Origin: Sphingobacteriales bacterium
GTDB taxonomy: Bacteria; Bacteroidota; Bacteroidia; Sphingobacteriales; Sphingobacteriaceae
Direction of reading: 5' to 3'
NCBI GenBank assembly: GCA_020058405.1
Contig: JAGVEE010000032.1
Coordinates: 1-5,789, forward strand
Length of the DNA: 5,789 nt
Each line of letters opens with the position of its first letter. Position 1 is the stretch's first letter. Under the pieces are notes generated by a model. The model had not been told where the DNA came from and did not search any database. It saw only the letters and a program-made list of their open reading frames with translations. Position numbers and translations under genes: made by a program. Of the stretch, positions 1 through 5,789 are shown piece after piece.

Positions 1-2
1 CT

Positions 3-353
3 TATAGTATATTATTTATTTTATTATCCTTTAGTTTATTTAATTGGGATGTACTAATTGCAAAGTATAATTTCAGAAATGCCAATAAAGCCTTTTTACA
101 TTTAGATTATATGCAAACATTGGGCGACAAAGCACTGCCGTATTTAGACATGCCTCTAAATGAACTAACATCTATAAAGCAACAACAACAAGTATTATAT
201 CGTTTTGATACGGTTTATTTAAGTCCTGAAGAGTATGTAAATAGTATACAAAAAAGAAAAACTGAATTTTTAAAAACAGATGAAAATATAGATTGGAGAT
301 CTTGGAACTATTCAGAATATAAAGCGAAAAAAATGTTACTAGCAACCGAATGA
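3..353 (+). CDS. C-terminal fragment of a DUF4173-like membrane protein (5' end outside window)
   Basis: The frame is open from the left edge to a TGA at 351-353 and gives 116 residues. The first Met (base 111) is internal, because the 36 codons before it already read like the same protein. The fragment opens with a strongly hydrophobic stretch (about residues 1-13, rich in Leu, Ile and Phe) that looks like the end of a transmembrane helix. A soluble tail follows, with an N-W-D motif, 'YNFRNANK', 'LHLDYMQTLGDKALPYLD' and, near the end, 'WRSWNYSEYKA'. From memory this pattern (NWD, then Y-N, a Leu/Asp segment with ALP-x-LD, and W-x-S-W-N near the C terminus) matches the end of Bacteroidota DUF4173 multi-pass membrane proteins. 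Their function is unknown, so none is assigned. Nothing in the gap to the next gene looks like a clear terminator. The family call is recognition without a search; the partial coding call itself is firm. Confidence 0.65.
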   Translation, partial: YSILFILLSFSLFNWDVLIAKYNFRNANKAFLHLDYMQTLGDKALPYLDMPLNELTSIKQQQQVLYRFDTVYLSPEEYVNSIQKRKTEFLKTDENIDWRSWNYSEYKAKKMLLATE

Positions 354-405
354 TTGCGCTATTTATTTGTATATTTACCTATTCAATATAAAAAACTCTA
401 AATAT

Positions 406-1272
406 ATGACAACTTTAGATTCAGGATTTATAACAGTAAGTACCATTGTAAATCAACCGATAGTAACAGTTTGGAGAATGTGGACCAATCCGAACCACAT
501 TACGCAGTGGAATAATGCGAGTGAAGATTGGCATACACCAAAGGCAGTGAATGATGTAAAAACAGGCGGGAAATTTACGTTTACGATGGCTGCAAGAGAT
601 GGCTCTGTGAGTTTTGATTTTGGTGGAACGTATACCAATGTAATAGAAAAAGAACTTATAGAATACACCTTAGAAGATGATAGAAAAGTAAGTATTCAAT
701 TTATCAATAATGGTGATAATGTTGAATTAATTGAACGCTTTGAACCAGAATCTGAAAACACCTTGGAATTACAGGAAATGGGTTGGCAAGCTATTTTAAC
801 CAATTTCAAAAACTATACTGAAGAAAGTCAGCGAGTAGAAACCTTACATTATAAAATTACTATCAACAAAGAAGTAGATTTTGTATATAATACAATGATT
901 GCCGACGATACTTATAGAGCTTGGACATCTATATTTAACGAAACTTCTTTTTACCGAGGTACTTGGGAAAAAGGTTCGAAAATACTATTTGTGGGTACAG
1001 ATGCGGAGGGTAATGAAGGTGGAATGGTTAGTAGAATTAAAGAAAATATAAAAAACGAATTTATAAGTATTGAACATTTAGGTGAAATTTCAAAAGGTGT
1101 TGAAGACTTAAATAAAACCTGGGCAGGCCTTTTAGAAAATTATACCTTTAAAGCAATAGATGGTCAAACTGTTTTACAAATTGACATAGATTCTAACCAA
1201 GAATTTAAATCATATTTTGAAGACATGTGGCCCTTAGCATTGAATAAACTTAAAGAAGTTTGCGAAAAATAA
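406..1272 (+). CDS. Tandem SRPBCC (AHSA1-like) domain protein
   Basis: This is a 288-residue soluble protein with two START/Bet v1-like domains in a row. Domain 1 (about 5-138) has the family pattern 'VWRMWTNPNHITQWN', the turn 'GGKFTFTMAARDGS', then 'FDFGGTYTNVI' and a C-terminal helix with 'GWQAILTNFKNY'. Domain 2 (about 146-288) restarts with 'LHYKITINKEVDFVYNTM', continues with 'YRGTWEKGSKILF' and 'GGMVSRIKEN', and ends in a helix with 'MWPLALNKLKE'. Such folds enclose a hydrophobic cavity and often bind lipids or other small ligands. The AHSA1 name comes from the Hsp90 co-chaperone Aha1, but bacterial members mostly have no known ligand, so none is assigned. There is no signal peptide or membrane segment, so it is probably cytoplasmic. 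I chose ATG at 406 because homologous N termini begin just before the 'FITVSTIV' strand. An in-frame TTG at 367 would add 13 unlikely residues. The leader is A/T-rich without a Shine-Dalgarno, as is usual in Bacteroidota. Confidence 0.85.
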   Translation: MTTLDSGFITVSTIVNQPIVTVWRMWTNPNHITQWNNASEDWHTPKAVNDVKTGGKFTFTMAARDGSVSFDFGGTYTNVIEKELIEYTLEDDRKVSIQFINNGDNVELIERFEPESENTLELQEMGWQAILTNFKNYTEESQRVETLHYKITINKEVDFVYNTMIADDTYRAWTSIFNETSFYRGTWEKGSKILFVGTDAEGNEGGMVSRIKENIKNEFISIEHLGEISKGVEDLNKTWAGLLENYTFKAIDGQTVLQIDIDSNQEFKSYFEDMWPLALNKLKEVCEK

Positions 1273-1294
1273 AATTTCGTTAGGTTTCCCTAAC
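1265..1294 (-). terminator. Possible intrinsic terminator at the end of the prenyl synthase gene
   Basis: Read on the minus strand, GTTAGG-GAAA-CCTAAC (1294 down to 1279) is a perfect 6-bp stem with a GAAA loop, which fits the stable GNRA class. Four bases later comes a T-rich tract, TTTTATTTTT (complement of 1265-1274). The stem includes the TAA stop codon of the synthase (1280-1282), and the T tract is the complement of the last codons and stop of the convergent SRPBCC gene. On the plus strand no T tract follows, so it would act only for the minus-strand operon. The stem is short and half A/T, so efficiency may be modest. Confidence 0.45.
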
Positions 1295-2254
1295 CAATAA
1301 ATCTTCTGATAATTTAACTAATAAAGCCTTCGCTTGCTCGTTAGCATTAATAGTTGCTAAGATCTCGAAGGCTTTATTTGCATAATTATTTATAATTTCT
1401 TGAGTAAGTTTCGGGATTTCTAAATCATTATAAATACCGGTAATAGCGGCCACTTTCTCTTCTGCTTTAAATACAGAAATGTTTTCCCAGTGTTTCAATA
1501 TTTTTAATTGTTCGGGGTTTGCTAAACGATGCGCTTCAATCCATAAAAATGTTTTTTTATTCGCAATTATATCCCCGCCTACTTGTTTGCCAAATTTTTC
1601 AGGGTTTGCATATACATCTAAATAATCGTCTTGTAACTGAAAGGCAATTCCCATAAGCCTTCCAAACTCATACAGGCGTTCTGCTTCTACTTTGGGCGCA
1701 CCTGCAATTAATGCTCCCATTTCTAAACTGCAAGCTAATAGAACCGCTGTTTTAAGCTCTATCATTTTCAAGTATTCGTCTTCCCTAACATTTGCTTGTT
1801 TCTCAAACATCATGTCTATTTGCTGCCCTTCGCAAACTTCGGTAGCGGTTTTGTTGAATAATTTTATGAGTGATGGAAGAATCTCTGAAGGATAATTAAC
1901 TAATAACTCGTATGCTTTAACCAACATTACATCTCCAGAAAGGATGGCTGTATTATGGTTCCATTTCTCGTGCACGGTTGGCTTACCTCTTCTAATAGGT
2001 GCATCGTCCATAATATCGTCGTGTATTAAACTGAAATTATGAAATGTTTCTACTGCAAGCGCTGCATCCAATGCTTCTTCGTGTTTATCAGAATATAAAT
2101 GGTGAGCTAGCAAAACCAATACTGGCCTCAAACGCTTTCCACCCAATGACATGATGTAATCTAATGGATCATACAATTCTTGAGGGAATTTAGAATAGGT
2201 ATTGCTTACAATCTTTTTGTTTACGAGTTCCTGCAGTTCAATTATTTTTTGCAT
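1280..2254 (-). CDS. Trans-polyprenyl diphosphate synthase (probably FPP/GGPP type)
   Basis: This 324-residue protein is full length for a trans-isoprenyl diphosphate synthase, which adds isopentenyl diphosphate head-to-tail to an allylic primer in the cytoplasm. The expected motifs are present in order: GGKRLRP (38-44), the first Asp-rich motif DDIMD (79-83) followed by R88-R89, GQ (143-144), KT (168-169), the second Asp-rich motif QLQDDYLD (206-213), GGD (226-228) and K233-K234. The Asp-rich motifs bind Mg2+ and the allylic diphosphate. The first motif is the short DDxxD form, unlike the DDxxxxD of E. coli-type IspA. Phe74 lies five residues before it and Ser75 four. In this family a bulky residue there shortens the product, so C15-C20 is inferred, feeding carotenoids, quinone chains or similar. 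It starts 4 bases after the rnr stop, which suggests cotranscription and perhaps translational coupling. The exact product cannot be set from sequence alone. Confidence 0.93.
   Translation of the reverse strand: MQKIIELQELVNKKIVSNTYSKFPQELYDPLDYIMSLGGKRLRPVLVLLAHHLYSDKHEEALDAALAVETFHNFSLIHDDIMDDAPIRRGKPTVHEKWNHNTAILSGDVMLVKAYELLVNYPSEILPSLIKLFNKTATEVCEGQQIDMMFEKQANVREDEYLKMIELKTAVLLACSLEMGALIAGAPKVEAERLYEFGRLMGIAFQLQDDYLDVYANPEKFGKQVGGDIIANKKTFLWIEAHRLANPEQLKILKHWENISVFKAEEKVAAITGIYNDLEIPKLTQEIINNYANKAFEILATINANEQAKALLVKLSEDLLVRET
1320..1378. repeat. Perfect 13-bp inverted repeat with nested 6-bp inverted repeat
   Basis: AATAAAGCCTTCG (1320-1332) and CGAAGGCTTTATT (1366-1378) are exact reverse complements separated by 33 bases. 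Inside that gap TTAGCA (1341-1346) and TGCTAA (1355-1360) form a second perfect pair with an 8-base loop. The structure lies in the synthase coding region, about 40-100 bases before its stop, and begins 47 bases after the stop of the convergent SRPBCC gene. Each outer arm has a G/C-rich core (GCCTTCG / CGAAGGC) flanked by an A-rich left and T-rich right side, the layout of a bidirectional terminator. The pairing is directly visible; its function is inferred. Confidence 0.6.
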
Positions 2255-2258
2255 TGTA

Positions 2259-4454
2259 TTATCTTCTCTTCTTATAGGTACTACTTTTTGTTGATTTTTC
2301 TTTTCTCTGAAAGTTCAGAGGTTCTTCATTCGTAATCAATTCAAAGTCGATTTGTTTTTTAGTTAATTCTACTTTTTTTACTTTAATATTTACCTCATCA
2401 CCTAATTGGTATTTACGTTTAAACCTCTGCCCTACGATGCTGTAATTCTCAGGGTCTAACACATAAAAATCGTCGTTAATATCTCTCAACCTAATCATGC
2501 CTTCGCATTTATTTTCTACAATCTCCACGTATATTCCCCACTCTGTTACACCAGAAATTATACCAACAAATGTTTCGCCAACTTGTTCTGAAAGGTATTC
2601 TGCTTGTTTGTATTTAGTAAATAAACGTTCGGCATCTGATGCTCGTTTTTCCATTTGCGAAGAATGTAAACACATCTTCTCATAAATTTCTGGATCTACG
2701 GTTGATTTACCATCTAAGTAATGTTGCAATAACCTATGTGCCATTACATCTGGATACCTACGAATAGGCGATGTAAAGTGTGTATAATAATCAAAAGCTA
2801 ATCCGTAATGGCTCGTTTTTTTAGTAGTGTACACTGCTTTTGCCATCGAACGAATGGCTAATTGAGTTAACACATTTTGTTCTGTTTTGCCTTCTACATC
2901 TGCCATTAATTGGTTTAAAGAAGTAGAAATTTCTCTATGGCTTTTAGTATTTACTTTATATCCAAACCTTGCTGCAAACTTTGCAAAGCCTTGTAAAACT
3001 TCTTCATTTGGAGAATCGTGTACTCGGTATACAAATGTTAATGCATTTTTCTTTTTGCCTTTTGTGGCTATAAATTCTGCTACTTTTCTGTTTGCAAGCA
3101 ACATAAAATCTTCAATTAATTTATGTGCATCGTTACGCTCTCTCACATACACTCCTATTGGTTTACCAGTTTCGTCGAGTGTAAATTTAACTTCTGTTGT
3201 TTCAAAATTAATAGCACCGTTTTTAAATCGCGTTGCTCTTAAGGCATGAGCAATGGTGTTTAAAATAGTAAGCTCTTCTTTGTAATCTCCTAGCCCCGAT
3301 TGTAAAATATCCCATACTTCTTCGTAAGCATATCTTCTTCTGGAGTGTATAATAGTTCTGCCATACCACTCATCCAATACATTTCCTTTTAGGTCTATTT
3401 TAAATACTGCAGAAAAGCAAAACTTATCTTCATTAGGTCGTAATGAACACAACTCATTCGAGAGTTTCTCAGGCAACATCGGGATTACTTTTCCTACAAG
3501 GTAAACAGAAGTACCTCTGTTCTCTGCTTCTTTATCTAACTCCGTACCGGGTTGTACATAATACGAAACATCGGCAATGTGTACACCTACTTCAAAATTA
3601 CCATCCTCTAATTTTTTAAAGGAAATAGCATCGTCAAAATCTTTAGCATCAACAGGGTCGATGGTAATAGTGAGTGTATCTCTAAAATCTCTTCTTTTAG
3701 CAATTTCTTTAGGATCCATTTTTTCAGAAATCGCTTCCGATTCTTTTTCAACCGCCTTCGGAAATTCTAATGGGAAGCCATATTCTGCAAGCACTGCATA
3801 CATTTCTGTTGCGTTTTCGCCTTGTTTACCCAATACATGTACAATTTCACCCATTGGGTTTTTAGCACCCTCTGGCCACTCTGTTAATTTAGCAACTGCT
3901 TTATCTCCATCCTTTGCGCCCTTTAATAAATCAAGCGGGATAAAAATATCATGCAACATCTTTTTATTATCCGGAATTAAAAAAGCAACTCTTGGTGTTA
4001 ATTGAATTACTCCGGTAAACTCAGTTTTTGATCGATGTAAAATCTCTAACACTTCACCTTCTAAATGTTTGCCATTACGTTTTGCATAAACAAATACTTT
4101 TACCTTATCACCGTGTAATGCATTTCTTAATTTACGTGGTGCAATAAAAATATCTTCATCCATTCCATCCACCAATAAATACGCCGAACCGCTCTGTGCC
4201 ATGTCTACAATACCTTCTACATGGTTTTGCAATGCTTTTACTTGGTATTTACCTTTGGCAATTTCTTCCACCTGTCCCTTCTGATGTAAATCAATTATTA
4301 TTTCATTTACAATTTCTCGTGTTTCTTCGTCGTCAATATTTAATTTCGCTGCAAGCTGTTTGTAATTAAATGCTTGAGTTATATTTTTCACAAAAACTTC
4401 TAGCACTAAACTGCTGAGTATGTTTTTGATGGCATTATTTTTTTTCTTTGTCAT
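2259..4454 (-). CDS. rnr: Ribonuclease R
   Basis: RNase R is a cytoplasmic 3'-to-5' hydrolytic exoribonuclease that degrades structured RNA, including mRNA and rRNA fragments. This 731-residue protein has the full family layout. It has an N-terminal winged-helix-like region (about 10-75), two cold-shock/OB domains (about 80-140 and 145-205), the RNB catalytic domain (about 255-580) and a C-terminal S1 domain (about 625-705). A basic tail follows, ending in 'YKKRR'. The metal-binding motif reads DPVDAKDFDD, with D266, D272, D274 and D275 matching the four catalytic aspartates of E. coli RNase R. The second RNB motif, HYGLAFDYYTHFTSPIRRYPDV in full, is intact across residues 549-570. At 731 residues it is somewhat shorter than the E. 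coli enzyme, mainly in the tail. The Met start follows an 11-base all-A/T gap after the ABC gene, with no Shine-Dalgarno. Codons 3-6 contain a run of eight A. The family call is secure. Confidence 0.97.
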   Translation of the reverse strand: MTKKKNNAIKNILSSLVLEVFVKNITQAFNYKQLAAKLNIDDEETREIVNEIIIDLHQKGQVEEIAKGKYQVKALQNHVEGIVDMAQSGSAYLLVDGMDEDIFIAPRKLRNALHGDKVKVFVYAKRNGKHLEGEVLEILHRSKTEFTGVIQLTPRVAFLIPDNKKMLHDIFIPLDLLKGAKDGDKAVAKLTEWPEGAKNPMGEIVHVLGKQGENATEMYAVLAEYGFPLEFPKAVEKESEAISEKMDPKEIAKRRDFRDTLTITIDPVDAKDFDDAISFKKLEDGNFEVGVHIADVSYYVQPGTELDKEAENRGTSVYLVGKVIPMLPEKLSNELCSLRPNEDKFCFSAVFKIDLKGNVLDEWYGRTIIHSRRRYAYEEVWDILQSGLGDYKEELTILNTIAHALRATRFKNGAINFETTEVKFTLDETGKPIGVYVRERNDAHKLIEDFMLLANRKVAEFIATKGKKKNALTFVYRVHDSPNEEVLQGFAKFAARFGYKVNTKSHREISTSLNQLMADVEGKTEQNVLTQLAIRSMAKAVYTTKKTSHYGLAFDYYTHFTSPIRRYPDVMAHRLLQHYLDGKSTVDPEIYEKMCLHSSQMEKRASDAERLFTKYKQAEYLSEQVGETFVGIISGVTEWGIYVEIVENKCEGMIRLRDINDDFYVLDPENYSIVGQRFKRKYQLGDEVNIKVKKVELTKKQIDFELITNEEPLNFQRKEKSTKSSTYKKRR
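2262..2273 (-). promoter_or_regulatory. Purine-rich likely ribosome binding region for the prenyl synthase, inside rnr
   Basis: The last four sense codons of rnr (Lys-Lys-Arg-Arg) read AAGAAGAGAAGA. Then come the TAA stop and a 4-base TACA spacer before the synthase ATG. This all-purine block lies 7 bases upstream of the start, the right distance to help initiation, although it is not a GGAGG consensus. It supports the ATG at 2254 and suggests that ribosomes finishing rnr could reinitiate on the synthase. Confidence 0.4.
2305..2320 (-). repeat. Short inverted repeat near the 3' end of rnr
   Basis: CTCTGAA (2305-2311) and TTCAGAG (2314-2320) are perfect reverse complements. A realistic fold is a 6-bp stem with a 4-base loop. 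It lies in the rnr codons for the low-complexity basic tail, about 45-60 bases before the stop, with no T tract after it. A repeat this short may arise by chance in a window of this size. Confidence 0.3.
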
Positions 4455-4465
4455 ATTATTAAAAT

Positions 4466-5789
4466 TTAAAATTGAGGTATTGCCTCAATTAATTGTTTTG
4501 TATAGGCTTGCTTTGGTTGAGCATATACATCTTCTGGAAAACCTTCTTCCACAATTTTCCCTTTATTCATTACAATTAAGCGATCCGAAAAATGTTTCAC
4601 CACCGATAAATCGTGCGAAATAAAAATATAAGTTAAGTTAAATTGATCTCTTAAATCGCTTAACAAATTTAACACTTGCGCTTGTACCGAAACATCTAAA
4701 GCCGAAACAGATTCGTCGCAAATAATAAGTTTTGGCTCCAATACCAAGGCTCTGGCAATACATATTCGCTGTCGTTGCCCACCAGAAAATTCATGTGGAA
4801 ACCTGTCAAAATGAGATGGCAATAACCCTACATTACTCAGTATTTCCAACACTTTTTCTTTACGCAGCTTATCATTTGCGAGTATGCGATGTACTTGCAT
4901 GGGCTCCATTAAGGTTTGCCCAACAGTTAAACGTGGGTTTAATGATGAGTATGGATCCTGAAAAATAATTTGCATCTGCGACCTAAGTTTTCGCATTTCT
5001 GCATTTTTCAAATGTGTTATGTTTTGCCCTTCAAAATAAACTTCACCTGCACTTGGTTCTATTAATCGTAAAATACATCTACCTAGGGTAGATTTACCAC
5101 ATCCTGATTCGCCAACCAGGCCAAGCGTTTCACCAGGGTACAACTTAATATTTACCCCATCCACTGCCTTCACATATTCTGTGCTTTTCGCAAACAACCC
5201 TTTACGTACTGGGTAATATTTTTCTACATTTATTACTTCTACAATCGGTTTTTGCGCGTATAATTTTTCTCTTCGCGTTAATGTATCGTTTGTATTTCTT
5301 TTTAATGTTGATAAATCTAAATCGGTGCTATCCCCTTGTTCATTCATAAAATCACTCATGGTTGGCAACCTCTTCAATGAGTTTTTTAAATTAGGTCTAC
5401 AAGCTATGAGTCCTTTTGTATAGGGGTGTTGAGGGTTATTCAAAATATGTTTAACTGTGCCTTTTTCTTTAATCTCCCCTTTATACATTACTATTATATC
5501 GTCGGCAATTTCTGCAATTAAACCTAAGTCGTGCGTAATAAAGATCATACTCATATTACGATCTTTTTTAATTTGCAATAATAATTCTACAATACTTTTC
5601 TGCACTGTTACATCTAATGCTGTGGTAGGTTCGTCGGCTATTAACAAATCCGGATTACAACTTAATGCCATTGCTATCATCACTCGTTGTTTTTGTCCGC
5701 CACTCAACTCGTGAGGGTACGACTCCAACATTTTTTCTGGGCGAGGTAACTTTACTTCTTCAAATAATTCAATGGTTCTTTTCTTTGCA
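4466..5789 (-). CDS. Fused double-ATPase subunit of a peptide/nickel-type ABC importer (5' end outside window)
   Basis: The frame is open to the right edge, so the first Met (base 5731) is internal. The 19 codons before it ('TIELFEEVKLPRPEK' and flanks) continue the ABC domain. Numbering from that Met, the first domain shows the signature LSGGQKQR (9-16), Walker B DLLIADEP (28-35) and the H-loop histidine H67. Next comes an oligopeptide-transporter C-terminal motif 'NNPQHPYTKGLIACRP' (98-113), then a variable linker (about 114-162). The second domain is complete, with Walker A GESGCGKST (207-215), Q-loop FQDPYSSLNP (257-266), signature FSGGQRQR (315-322), Walker B LIICDE (335-340) and H373. 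This is a DppD-DppF or YejF/GsiA-like fusion that powers uptake of peptides or related solutes at the inner membrane. The Walker A of the first domain lies outside the window. Only one Cys is present in the inter-domain tail, so the Fe-S Cys cluster of some OppD proteins is not seen. The substrate is unknown; permease and binding-protein genes are not in view. Confidence 0.92.
   Translation of the reverse strand, partial: AKKRTIELFEEVKLPRPEKMLESYPHELSGGQKQRVMIAMALSCNPDLLIADEPTTALDVTVQKSIVELLLQIKKDRNMSMIFITHDLGLIAEIADDIIVMYKGEIKEKGTVKHILNNPQHPYTKGLIACRPNLKNSLKRLPTMSDFMNEQGDSTDLDLSTLKRNTNDTLTRREKLYAQKPIVEVINVEKYYPVRKGLFAKSTEYVKAVDGVNIKLYPGETLGLVGESGCGKSTLGRCILRLIEPSAGEVYFEGQNITHLKNAEMRKLRSQMQIIFQDPYSSLNPRLTVGQTLMEPMQVHRILANDKLRKEKVLEILSNVGLLPSHFDRFPHEFSGGQRQRICIARALVLEPKLIICDESVSALDVSVQAQVLNLLSDLRDQFNLTYIFISHDLSVVKHFSDRLIVMNKGKIVEEGFPEDVYAQPKQAYTKQLIEAIPQF
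4470..4490 (-). terminator. 8-bp hairpin at the ABC-transporter/rnr junction (possible attenuator or 3'-end stem)
   Basis: AATTGAGG (4470-4477) and CCTCAATT (4483-4490) pair perfectly across a 5-base loop. On the minus strand the stem covers codons for the last residues of the ABC protein. It is followed at once by TTAAATTTTAAT, which contains the TAA stop (4466-4468), and then by the rnr start. The T-rich tail is interrupted by A, so full termination is doubtful. Partial termination, RNA processing or protection of the upstream message are possible. The stem itself is certain; its role is inferred. Confidence 0.4.

Larger units (their letters stand above)
1280..5789 (-). other. Probable operon: ABC importer ATPase - rnr - polyprenyl diphosphate synthase
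   Basis: Three minus-strand genes follow one another with gaps of 11 bases (4455-4465) and 4 bases (2255-2258), too short to hold ordinary promoters, although a promoter inside an upstream gene is possible. The transcript would start beyond the right edge and probably end at the hairpin across the synthase stop codon. The stem at 4470-4490 could lower expression of the two downstream genes relative to the transporter. Confidence 0.6.

Noticed and set aside
338..340. Second-domain Walker B carrying Ser instead of Pro (ICDESVSALD; residues 337-346 counted from the internal Met at base 5731) as a sign of a degenerate ATPase site
   Set aside because: The catalytic Asp-Glu pair, Walker A, Q-loop, signature and H-loop are all intact. 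Ser at that place is, from memory, common in Bacteroidota members. The coordinates given are protein residues, not bases.
370..377. TATATTTA as a Bacteroidota -7 promoter element (TAnnTTTG) for the SRPBCC gene
   Set aside because: It matches 7 of 8 positions, but no TTTG or TTG lies at the proper -33 distance, and such near matches are common in A/T-rich gaps.
367..405. Upstream TTG start giving a 301-residue SRPBCC protein
   Set aside because: The added 13 residues (Tyr/Ile/Asn/Lys-rich) look like translated A/T-rich leader. The ATG at 406 sits just before the first conserved strand, as expected for the family.
2887..3249. 120-codon plus-strand open frame opposite rnr
   Set aside because: It is a shadow of the RNB domain coding sequence on the other strand, with no recognisable domain and no start context. 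The minus-strand protein fully explains this stretch.
3577..4005. 142-codon plus-strand open frame opposite rnr, rich in Ser and Leu
   Set aside because: It is antisense to the conserved RNase R catalytic and cold-shock domains. Its Ser/Leu-rich composition is what reverse reading of Glu/Lys-rich codons gives.
4438..4445. Run of eight A in codons 3-6 of rnr as a programmed frameshift site
   Set aside because: The run is at the very start of the gene, the frame before and after is consistent with a full-length RNase R, and no overlapping product or stimulatory stem is visible. It may merely be prone to slippage.
1..5789. Defence system, toxin-antitoxin pair, CRISPR array, mobile element or secondary-metabolite cluster
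   Set aside because: All coding space is accounted for by housekeeping-type genes. No direct-repeat arrays, transposase motifs, integrase or small paired genes are visible on either strand.

Overview
The window is AT-rich (about one third G+C by eye) and gene-dense. It looks like ordinary chromosome of a Bacteroidota bacterium. The signs are A/T-rich leaders with no GGAGG-type ribosome binding site, a DUF4173-like tail, a tandem AHSA1-type SRPBCC protein, and RNase R and prenyl synthase sequences of Bacteroidota flavour. I cannot fix the class; a Chitinophagales or Flavobacteriia member would both fit. No stretch longer than 300 bases lacks a gene. I see no tRNA, rRNA, CRISPR array, insertion sequence or phage gene.

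Plus strand, left part. Positions 3-353 are the C-terminal end of a membrane protein that starts outside the window (DUF4173-like). After a 52-base gap, 406-1272 encodes a 288-residue protein made of two fused SRPBCC/AHSA1 domains. It stops 7 bases before the end of a convergent gene.

Minus strand, rest of the window. Three genes read right to left with gaps of 11 and 4 bases, so they form a probable operon. They are a fused double-ATPase subunit of a peptide/nickel-type ABC importer (cut by the right edge), ribonuclease R (rnr), and a short-chain trans-polyprenyl diphosphate synthase. The three products do unrelated jobs: solute uptake, decay of structured RNA, and isoprenoid chain elongation. 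The arrangement therefore looks like shared housekeeping transcription rather than a dedicated pathway.

The most unusual signals are inverted repeats near gene ends. A perfect 13-bp inverted repeat with a nested 6-bp repeat (1320-1378) lies inside the synthase coding region, just past the convergent junction. A hairpin with a GAAA loop and T-rich tail spans the synthase stop codon (1265-1294). An 8-bp stem covers the last codons of the ABC gene (4470-4490), and a 6-7-bp stem lies near the end of rnr (2305-2320). I found no convincing new defence, mobile or biosynthetic system. The findings are about transcript-end structure, gene fusion and gene order.
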